5,355 bases of DNA from an uncultured Bacteroidota bacterium (GTDB taxonomy: Bacteria; Bacteroidota; Bacteroidia; Bacteroidales; VadinHA17). Made by a program: the position numbers and the translations under genes. This document shows positions 1 through 4,598 of the stretch, one piece after another. The number at the start of each line of letters is the position of its first letter. Position 1 is the stretch's first letter. The notes under the pieces are model-generated. The model had not been told where the DNA came from and did not search any database. It saw only the letters and a program-made list of their open reading frames with translations. The stretch lies in assembly GCA_903865465.1 (NCBI GenBank), contig CAIPJU010000087.1:1-5355 (forward strand), given 5' to 3'.

Positions 1-341
1 CTGTACAGATGGCTGAAGATATGAAGAAAAACGGCGGCTTTATTCCGGGCATCAAACCTGGAAGAAAAACAGTTGAATTCTTCGATTCAATTATGTCGAG
101 GATTACACTGCCGGGATCTATTTTCCTTGCAATTGTTGCAATACTGCCTTCACTCGCAATAAAAGCCAGTGTATCGCCTCAGTTTGCACAGTTTTATGGA
201 GGTACATCACTTCTCATTCTTGTTGGTGTTATCCTTGATACACTTCAGCAGGTTGAGAGCCATTTACTGATGCGTCACTACGACGGGCTGATGAAATCGG
301 GCCGTGTAAAAGGAAGATCAGGATCTGTGACATCTATATAA
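1..341 (+). CDS. secY: SecY, preprotein translocase channel subunit (3' end, partial)
   Basis: The gene enters from the left edge; the reading frame is set by codons starting at position 3 and ends at TAA 339-341, giving 112 C-terminal residues. SecY is the membrane pore of the SecYEG translocon, which passes unfolded proteins across or into the inner membrane. The fragment begins in the cytosolic loop before TM9 (KKNGGFIPGIKPG, fragment residues 8-20). It continues with a hydrophobic helix at about 34-53 (TM9), a second at about 66-84 (TM10, starting YGGTSLLILVGV), and a basic cytosolic tail ending about 28 residues after TM10. Order and spacing match the C-terminus of bacterial SecY. The loop reads IKPG where E. 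coli has IRPG (its Arg357). The ATG at 9 is an internal methionine, not the start. The next gene, map, follows after 18 nt, so co-transcription is likely. Identification is very secure; only the N-terminal majority is missing. Confidence 0.97.
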   Translation, partial: VQMAEDMKKNGGFIPGIKPGRKTVEFFDSIMSRITLPGSIFLAIVAILPSLAIKASVSPQFAQFYGGTSLLILVGVILDTLQQVESHLLMRHYDGLMKSGRVKGRSGSVTSI

Positions 342-359
342 AAATGTTAGCGTTCTTTG

Positions 360-1136
360 ATGTTGTATTTAAAGACTGAGGAAGAGATTGGGTATTTAAG
401 AGAAAGCAATTTGCTTGTGTCACTTACACTTGCTGAGCTTGCTTCGATAATCAGGCCCGGGATTACAACCCTCTATCTTGATGAAATTGCCGAGACATTC
501 ATTCGTGATAATGGAGCAATACCGGCTTTCAAGGGATATGGAGGTTTTCCGAATACTCTCTGTACTTCTGTCAACGATCAGGTGGTTCACGGCATCCCTT
601 CATCGTATATCCTGAAGGAAGGTGATATCATATCAGTCGATTGCGGAGTAATTATGAACGGATGGTACGGCGATAGTGCTTTTACGTTTCCGGTTGGGAT
701 TATCAGGGATGATGTTAAGAAGCTTCTCGATTATACCAGGGCTTCTCTCGAAGAGGGAGTCAGGGGAGCAGTTTCGGGAAACAGGGTCGGAGATATCTCA
801 TTCGCAGTCCAGAACAAGGCAGAAAGCGGAGGTTTCTCCGTGGTCAGGGAACTTGTAGGACACGGGCTGGGAAAGAAACTTCATGAACAGCCCGAAGTAC
901 CTAATTATGGAAAGAAAGGTACTGGTCCGAAAATGGAAAAGGGCCTTGTTATCTGCATCGAGCCCATGATAAATGCAGGGAAGAAGGAAACATATCAGAT
1001 GGGAGACGGTTGGACTATTAAAACAGCTGATGGAAAATTATCAGCACATTTTGAATATGCAGTGGCTGTCGGAAAAGGAGAACCAGATGTATTGACAACT
1101 TTTAAATTTATTGACGAAGTCTTAAATAAAATGTAA
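360..1136 (+). CDS. map: Type I methionine aminopeptidase
   Basis: This cytosolic metallopeptidase removes the initiator methionine from nascent proteins when the second residue is small. The 258-residue product has the usual length of a bacterial type Ia enzyme with no N-terminal extension. Counting from ATG 360, the five metal ligands of the pita-bread fold are visible: Asp94 (SVDCG), Asp105 (YGDSA), His168 (GHGLG), Glu201 (IEPM) and Glu232 (HFE). The substrate-binding His77 lies in VVHGIP. Three possible starts occur in tandem: TTG 357, ATG 360 and TTG 363. ATG 360 is preferred because it is the only ATG and gives an N-terminus (MLYLKTEEE) like related enzymes. No Shine-Dalgarno sequence precedes it. 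Glu232 is followed by Tyr-Ala where many family members have His-Thr, which is not expected to abolish metal binding. It lies between secY and infA, 18 nt and 3 nt away, as part of the ribosomal operon. Confidence 0.97.
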   Translation: MLYLKTEEEIGYLRESNLLVSLTLAELASIIRPGITTLYLDEIAETFIRDNGAIPAFKGYGGFPNTLCTSVNDQVVHGIPSSYILKEGDIISVDCGVIMNGWYGDSAFTFPVGIIRDDVKKLLDYTRASLEEGVRGAVSGNRVGDISFAVQNKAESGGFSVVRELVGHGLGKKLHEQPEVPNYGKKGTGPKMEKGLVICIEPMINAGKKETYQMGDGWTIKTADGKLSAHFEYAVAVGKGEPDVLTTFKFIDEVLNKM

Positions 1137-1139
1137 TCT

Positions 1140-1358
1140 ATGGCCAAACAGTCATCAATAGAGCAGGATGGAACCATTATCGAAGCCCTCTCAAATGCAA
1201 TGTTCAGGGTGGAGCTCGAAAACGGGCATGTAATCACTGCCCATATTTCGGGTAAGATGAGAATGCATTACATCAAGATACTGCCGGGTGACAAGGTAAA
1301 GGTCGAGATGTCGCCATACGATCTGACAAAAGGAAGAATAACATTCAGGTATAAATAA
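1140..1358 (+). CDS. infA: Translation initiation factor IF-1
   Basis: IF-1 binds the A site of the 30S subunit during initiation, blocking premature tRNA entry and helping IF-2 and IF-3 select the start codon. The product is 72 residues, the standard length, and is a single OB-fold S1-like domain. Recognisable segments are the start (MAKQSSIEQDGTI), the central strand region (MFRVELENGHVITAHISGKM, about residues 21-40), the loop MRMHYIKILPGDKV (about 41-54) and the terminal MSPYDLTKGRITFRYK. Nothing is truncated or altered. The ATG starts only 3 nt after the map stop codon with no SD between them, so translation is probably coupled to map or relies on unstructured A/T-rich sequence. rpmJ follows after 14 nt. 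The infA-rpmJ-rpsM order is widespread in bacteria and supports the assignment. Confidence 0.98.
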   Translation: MAKQSSIEQDGTIIEALSNAMFRVELENGHVITAHISGKMRMHYIKILPGDKVKVEMSPYDLTKGRITFRYK

Positions 1359-1372
1359 GAAATATAAAACCA

Positions 1373-1489
1373 ATGAAAGTAAGAGCATCTGTGAAAAAGC
1401 GTAGCGTTGACTGCAAAATAGTCAAGCGCAAAGGCCGCGTTTACGTTATTAATAAGAAAAATCCCAAGTTCAAGCAGAGGCAGGGATAA
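1373..1489 (+). CDS. rpmJ: Large-subunit ribosomal protein L36 (bL36), zinc-free form
   Basis: This short gene encodes 38 residues, beginning MKVRASVKKRS and ending with the diagnostic PKFKQRQG. bL36 is the smallest protein of the 50S subunit and stabilises 23S rRNA late in assembly. The classical form carries a Cys-X2-Cys...Cys...His zinc ribbon. Here only Cys14 remains: position 11 is Ser, position 27 is Asn, and the region of the usual His reads KF. This is therefore a C-minus (zinc-independent) version, one residue longer than the common 37-residue zinc form. From memory, this form is usual in Bacteroidota. The first two positions and the C-terminal motif leave no doubt about identity. 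The leader is A-rich (ATATAAAACCA before the ATG) with no SD. It lies 14 nt after infA and 39 nt before rpsM, its normal position in the superoperon. Confidence 0.97.
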   Translation: MKVRASVKKRSVDCKIVKRKGRVYVINKKNPKFKQRQG

Positions 1490-1496
1490 TTTTAAC

Positions 1497-1504
1497 TAAT
1501 TTTG
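1497..1504 (+). promoter_or_regulatory. Possible Bacteroidota -7 promoter element before rpsM
   Basis: The rpmJ-rpsM gap (1490-1528) contains TAATTTTG, an exact match to the TAnnTTTG -7 consensus known for Bacteroides-type promoters. It lies 24 nt upstream of the rpsM ATG, so transcription could begin around 1509-1512 and give a short leader for the rpsM-rpsK-rpsD-rpoA-rplQ block. No TTTG or TTG is visible at the expected distance upstream (about 1472-1480 reads AGCAGAGG-like sequence inside rpmJ), so the -33 half is missing. In AT-rich DNA an 8-mer with six fixed positions can occur by chance. This is a weak candidate for an internal promoter, not an established one. Confidence 0.25.
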
Positions 1505-1528
1505 CACATTATTTAAGAAAAGGATTAT

Positions 1529-1906
1529 ATGGCACGTATTGTTGGTGTAGATTTACCAAGAAACAAAAGAGGCGAGGTTGGCCTTACATACATCTACGGA
1601 GTAGGCAAGAGCACTGCTCAGAAAGTTTTGGATGAAGCCGGTGTTGACAGGAATGCTAAGGTTCAGGAATGGACTGATGACCAGATCAACAACATAAGGC
1701 GAATTCTGAATGATAACTTTAAGCTGGAGGGCGAGCTAAGGTCTGAGACACAGATGAACATAAAAAGGCTTATGGACATTGGTTGTTATCGTGGTGTACG
1801 TCATAGACTTGGTCTGCCTGTAAGGGGTCAGAGCACCAAGAATAACGCCAGGACCAGGAAAGGAAGAAAGAAGACAGTTGCAAACAAGAAAAAAGCTACT
1901 AAATAA
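1529..1906 (+). CDS. rpsM: Small-subunit ribosomal protein S13 (uS13)
   Basis: uS13 sits in the head of the 30S subunit, forms inter-subunit bridges with the 50S central protuberance, and its C-terminal tail reaches the P-site tRNA. The 125-residue product has the expected parts: MARIVGVDLPRNKRGEVGLTYIYGVG (residues 1-26), the helical segment with LDEAGVDRNAKVQEWTDDQ (about 34-52), and the signature YRGVRHRLGLPVRGQSTKNN (about 88-107). A strongly basic tail ends in KKKATK. It is slightly longer than the E. coli protein because of this lysine-rich end. The start at ATG 1529 gives the universal MARI N-terminus. The upstream AAAAGGATTAT contains the closest thing to an SD in this window (AAGGA, 4 nt before the ATG), which may or may not function. 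It is the first gene of the alpha-operon portion, 7 nt ahead of rpsK. Confidence 0.98.
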   Translation: MARIVGVDLPRNKRGEVGLTYIYGVGKSTAQKVLDEAGVDRNAKVQEWTDDQINNIRRILNDNFKLEGELRSETQMNIKRLMDIGCYRGVRHRLGLPVRGQSTKNNARTRKGRKKTVANKKKATK

Positions 1907-1913
1907 ATAGATT

Positions 1914-2303
1914 ATGGCAAAGAAGACTGGAACATTAAAGAAGAGGGTCGTAAAAGTTGAACCCACAGGCCAGGCACATGTGCATTCATCGTTCAATAAC
2001 ATTATTGTTACTTTGACCAACACTTCAGGCCAGGTAATATCATGGGCATCGGCCGGTAAAATGGGTTTCAAAGGTTCCAAGAAAAATACACCTTATGCTG
2101 CACAGATGGCATCAGAGGAGTGTGGGAAAGTGGCATATGATCTGGGTTTAAGAAAAGTGAAAGTATATGTTAAAGGCCCTGGTGCAGGTCGCGAATCAGC
2201 AATCAGGTCAATTAGCAATGTCGGAATTGAGGTTACTGAAATCGTCGACGTGACCCCTATGCCGCACAATGGTTGCCGTGCTCCCGGAAGAAGAAGAGTA
2301 TAA
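1914..2303 (+). CDS. rpsK: Small-subunit ribosomal protein S11 (uS11)
   Basis: uS11 lies on the 30S platform near the 3' end of 16S rRNA and contacts the mRNA exit region. The 129-residue product shows the family core HVHSSFNNIIVTLTN (about residues 22-36), GQVISWASAGKMGFKGSKK (about 39-57), TPYAAQ (59-64), and KVKVYVKGPGAGRESAIRS (about 81-99). It ends with VTPMPHNGCRAPGRRRV. Asn119 followed by Gly120 corresponds to the site that becomes isoaspartate in E. coli S11, so the same modification is chemically possible here. Length and N-terminus agree with other bacterial S11 proteins. The gene follows rpsM by 7 nt with no SD and precedes rpsD by 45 nt, consistent with co-transcription. There is no sign of damage or unusual composition. 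Confidence 0.98.
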   Translation: MAKKTGTLKKRVVKVEPTGQAHVHSSFNNIIVTLTNTSGQVISWASAGKMGFKGSKKNTPYAAQMASEECGKVAYDLGLRKVKVYVKGPGAGRESAIRSISNVGIEVTEIVDVTPMPHNGCRAPGRRRV

Positions 2304-2348
2304 AGGTGTAAAGTAATTGATTATTTGAAAGCTTAAATTAATATAGAA

Positions 2349-2957
2349 ATGGCAAGATATACTGGCCCAAGAACAAGAATTGCAAGAAAATTTGGAGAAC
2401 CCATCTTTGGTCCCGATAAGCATCTCGACAGGAAGAACTTTCCTCCCGGACAGCACGGAGTCAATAAGAAAAGGAAAAAATCCTCGGAATATGGAGTTCA
2501 GCTGAGGGAAAAACAGAAAGCAAAATATACTTATGGTGTTCTCGAACGTCAGTTCCGCAACACTTTTGAGAAAGCTTCAAGGAGTAAAGGTGTTACAGGT
2601 GAAGTTCTGTTGCAGTTGCTTGAATCGCGTCTCGATAACGTTGTATACCGTCTTGGCGTTTCACCTACAAGAGCTGGTGCCCGTCAGTTGGTATCGCACA
2701 GACATATAACAGTTAATGCTTCAGTGGTAAACGTACCTTCGTATCAACTCAAACCAGGCGATATTATTGGTGTACGCGAAAAATCTAAATCACTCGAAAT
2801 CATTGTTGATTCTCTTGGCACAAAGAAATACTCAAAGCTGTCATGGCTTGAGTGGGATGACTCACTGATGGCCGGTAAATTCATGAATGTGCCGGAACGT
2901 ACCGATATCCCTGAAGATATCAAGGTACAGCTTATCGTTGAATTGTATTCAAAATAA
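2349..2957 (+). CDS. rpsD: Small-subunit ribosomal protein S4 (uS4), zinc-free form
   Basis: uS4 is a primary 16S rRNA-binding protein that nucleates assembly of the 30S body and helps maintain decoding fidelity. The 202-residue product starts MARYTGPRTRIARKFGEPIF. It carries the EKQKAKYTYGVLERQFRNTF segment (about residues 54-73) and an S4 RNA-binding domain at about 93-153 (SRLDNVVYRLGVSPTRAGAR, then HITVN and LKPGDIIGV). It ends LIVELYSK. The N-terminal region contains no cysteine, so the zinc-binding knuckle of some S4 proteins is absent and basic residues (KKRKKSS, about 40-46) occupy the loop. In E. coli S4 represses the alpha operon by binding its leader. No comparable pseudoknot is evident in the short gap before rpsM, so regulation here cannot be inferred. 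The leader (TTAATATAGAA) is A/T-rich without an SD. Confidence 0.98.
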   Translation: MARYTGPRTRIARKFGEPIFGPDKHLDRKNFPPGQHGVNKKRKKSSEYGVQLREKQKAKYTYGVLERQFRNTFEKASRSKGVTGEVLLQLLESRLDNVVYRLGVSPTRAGARQLVSHRHITVNASVVNVPSYQLKPGDIIGVREKSKSLEIIVDSLGTKKYSKLSWLEWDDSLMAGKFMNVPERTDIPEDIKVQLIVELYSK

Positions 2958-2975
2958 TAATATAAGATAAATTCT

Positions 2976-3968
2976 ATGGCCATTTTATCATTCCAGAAGC
3001 CTGATAAAGTAATAATGCTGGAAGCTGACGGCAAGCACGGGAAATTTGAATTCCGTCCGCTTGAACCTGGCTATGGCATTACTGTCGGGAATGCGTTGAG
3101 AAGAATACTTCTCTCTTCGCTCGAGGGCTATGCCATTACTACAGTAAAGATCGAAGGCATAGACCATGAGTTCTCAACCATTACAGGTGTAATGGAAGAT
3201 GTCACCGAGATTATTCTTAATCTCAAACAGGTGAGATTTAAAAGAACTGTTGATGATGTCGATCACGAAAAAGTTACCATAAAAGTCAGCGGACAGGATG
3301 TTTTCAAAGCAGGGAACCTTAAGAATGCTCTTAGCAGCTTTGAAGTTTTAAATCCTGAACTCGTCCTCTTCAGAATGGAGCCCGATGTAAAACTGCAGGT
3401 TGAATTCACTATTAACAAAGGCAGAGGATATGTGCCTGCTGAAGAAAACGAACCTGTCGACAGCGAATTTGGTCTGATAGCAATCGATGCAATCTTTACG
3501 CCGATTCGTAACGTAAAATACTCCGTTGAGAACTACCGTGTTGAACAGAAAACCGACTACGAAAGGCTTCTTCTTGAAATAGAAACCGACGGCTCCATCA
3601 ATCCTAAGGAAGCCCTCAAAGAAGCTGCAAAAATACTGATATACCACTTTATGCTCTTCTCAGATGAAAAGATCACTCTTGATTCGGATGAGAAAATGGC
3701 AAATGAAGAATTTGATGAGGAAGTACTTCACATGCGTCAGCTTCTGAAGACAAAACTGGTCGATCTCGACCTGTCAGTCCGTGCCCTTAATTGCCTTAAG
3801 GCAGCAGAAGTTGAAACACTTGGCGACCTGGTGAGATTTAACAAGAATGACCTGCTTAAATTCAGGAATTTTGGAAAGAAATCACTTACCGAGCTTGACG
3901 AACTGCTCGAGAATGTGAACCTCTCATTCGGTATGGATGTACAAAAGTATAAGTTAGACAAAGATTAA
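2976..3968 (+). CDS. rpoA: DNA-directed RNA polymerase subunit alpha
   Basis: The alpha subunit dimerises to scaffold core RNA polymerase assembly and uses its C-terminal domain to contact promoter DNA and activators. The product is 330 residues, close to the E. coli length. The N-terminal domain (about 1-235) includes PGYGITVGNALRRILLSS (31-48), EFSTITGVMEDVTEIILNLK (65-84) and FTPIRNVKYSVENYRVEQ (174-191). An acidic linker (about 229-250) joins it to the C-terminal domain (about 256-322), with LSVRALNCLKAAE and FGKKSLTEL. Residues Arg269, Asn272, Cys273, Gly300, Lys302 and Ser303 align with the E. coli positions (Arg265, Asn268, Cys269, Gly296, Lys298, Ser299) that bind UP-element DNA, so minor-groove contact appears possible. 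The start at ATG 2976 lies 18 nt after rpsD in an A/T-rich leader without an SD. rplQ follows after 28 nt. Confidence 0.98.
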   Translation: MAILSFQKPDKVIMLEADGKHGKFEFRPLEPGYGITVGNALRRILLSSLEGYAITTVKIEGIDHEFSTITGVMEDVTEIILNLKQVRFKRTVDDVDHEKVTIKVSGQDVFKAGNLKNALSSFEVLNPELVLFRMEPDVKLQVEFTINKGRGYVPAEENEPVDSEFGLIAIDAIFTPIRNVKYSVENYRVEQKTDYERLLLEIETDGSINPKEALKEAAKILIYHFMLFSDEKITLDSDEKMANEEFDEEVLHMRQLLKTKLVDLDLSVRALNCLKAAEVETLGDLVRFNKNDLLKFRNFGKKSLTELDELLENVNLSFGMDVQKYKLDKD

Positions 3969-3996
3969 TTTGAAAACTGGTTAAGGTAATAGAGAA

Positions 3997-4500
3997 ATGC
4001 GACATTCAAGAGTTGTTAACCATTTAGGAAGAACAAGTTCACACAGAAAGGCGATGCTTGCAAACATGGCTTCATCCCTTATCATTCACAAGAGGATCAC
4101 TACTACTACAGCTAAAGCCAAGGCGCTTAGGACTTATGTAGAACCTCTCATGACCAAATCGAAAGAAGATTCAACACATTCGAGAAGAATTGTGTTCAGC
4201 TACCTCAAGGACAAAACTGCAGTAGCGGAATTATTCAGGGATATCTCTCCAAAGATCAGCGAACGCCCGGGAGGATATACAAGAATACTTAAAACAGGTC
4301 ATAGAATTGGTGATAATGCCGATATGTGCATTATTGAACTTGTCGATTACAATGAAGCTATGCTTGGCGGTGAAGCTGCAAAAGCTAAATCAGCACGCAG
4401 AAGAAGAGCTCCGAAGAAAAAAGAACATGCAACAGCCGATGCAAAAGCTCCAAAGGCAGCAAAAGCCGAAGAGACTACCGGAGACGCTGCACAGGAATAA
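3997..4500 (+). CDS. rplQ: Large-subunit ribosomal protein L17 (bL17) with C-terminal extension
   Basis: bL17 is a 50S protein near the polypeptide exit tunnel. The core at residues 1-120 is typical: MRHSRVVNHLGRTSSHRKAM, LANMASSLIIHKRITTTTAKAK, LRTYVEPLMTKSKED, ERPGGYTRILKTGHRIGDNA, and IIELVDYNE. After this the protein continues for about 47 residues as a low-complexity tail rich in Ala, Lys, Glu and Arg (RRRRAPKKKEH, then alternating Ala/Lys, ending DAAQE). The total is 167 residues against about 127 in E. coli. The tail is basic at first and turns acidic at the end; it is probably disordered. Similar tails occur in other Bacteroidota L17 proteins as I recall, so this looks like a lineage trait rather than a fusion. 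It is the last gene of the operon; the stop codon is followed 22 nt later by an intrinsic terminator. Confidence 0.97.
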   Translation: MRHSRVVNHLGRTSSHRKAMLANMASSLIIHKRITTTTAKAKALRTYVEPLMTKSKEDSTHSRRIVFSYLKDKTAVAELFRDISPKISERPGGYTRILKTGHRIGDNADMCIIELVDYNEAMLGGEAAKAKSARRRRAPKKKEHATADAKAPKAAKAEETTGDAAQE

Positions 4501-4522
4501 TACATTATTAAAATGAAATACT

Positions 4523-4561
4523 AAAAAAAGGGATCAGTCATAATTGGCTTATCCTTTTTTT
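4523..4561 (+). terminator. Intrinsic terminator after rplQ
   Basis: A stem-loop lies 22 nt after the rplQ stop. Bases 4524-4534 (AAAAAAGGGAT) pair with 4551-4561 (ATCCTTTTTTT), 11 bp including one G-T wobble. After a single C/T mismatch, 4536-4539 (AGTC) pair with 4546-4549 (GGCT) around a 6-nt ATAATT loop. The run of seven T at 4555-4561 supplies the U-tract, and the matching A-run on the other arm means it could also work on the minus strand. It marks the end of the ribosomal operon and separates it from eno. The GC part of the stem is short (GGGAT/ATCC plus the upper helix), so efficiency is uncertain. Confidence 0.82.
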
Positions 4562-4598
4562 GTATCTTACATTATTGTCTAATATAAATCAAAAAACT

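Noticed and set aside
344..379. An 11-codon open frame (ATG 344 to TGA 377-379) overlapping the map start, as a possible leader peptide.
   Set aside because: It is very short, has no SD and no recognisable attenuator hairpin, and overlaps map out of frame; chance is the simpler explanation.
676..858. A 60-codon open frame on the + strand inside map.
   Set aside because: It is entirely within the well-supported map frame, resembles no known protein and has no leader signals.
1490..1528. An S4-binding pseudoknot leader like that of the E. coli alpha operon.
   Set aside because: The gap is only 39 nt and AT-rich, with no stable hairpin seen by eye.
1736..2080. A 114-codon minus-strand open frame opposite rpsM and rpsK.
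   Set aside because: It lies opposite two conserved ribosomal genes, and its sequence shows no domain features.
3230..3841. A 12-base direct repeat (GGTGAGATTTAA) at 3230 and 3830 inside rpoA.
   Set aside because: Both copies encode different conserved parts of the alpha subunit (QVRFKR and LVRFNK); one such 12-mer match is expected by chance in a window of this size.
4378..4480. Repeated GCAAAAGC-type units at the rplQ 3' end as a possible DNA repeat element.
   Set aside because: They are explained by alternating Ala and Lys codons in the low-complexity L17 tail and are not regularly spaced.
4559..4590. A possible eno promoter made of TTTG (4559-4562) and an AT-rich TAATATAA (from 4580).
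   Set aside because: The downstream half does not match TAnnTTTG and the spacing (17 nt) is off; the TTTG is also part of the terminator T-run. An eno promoter probably exists but cannot be placed.
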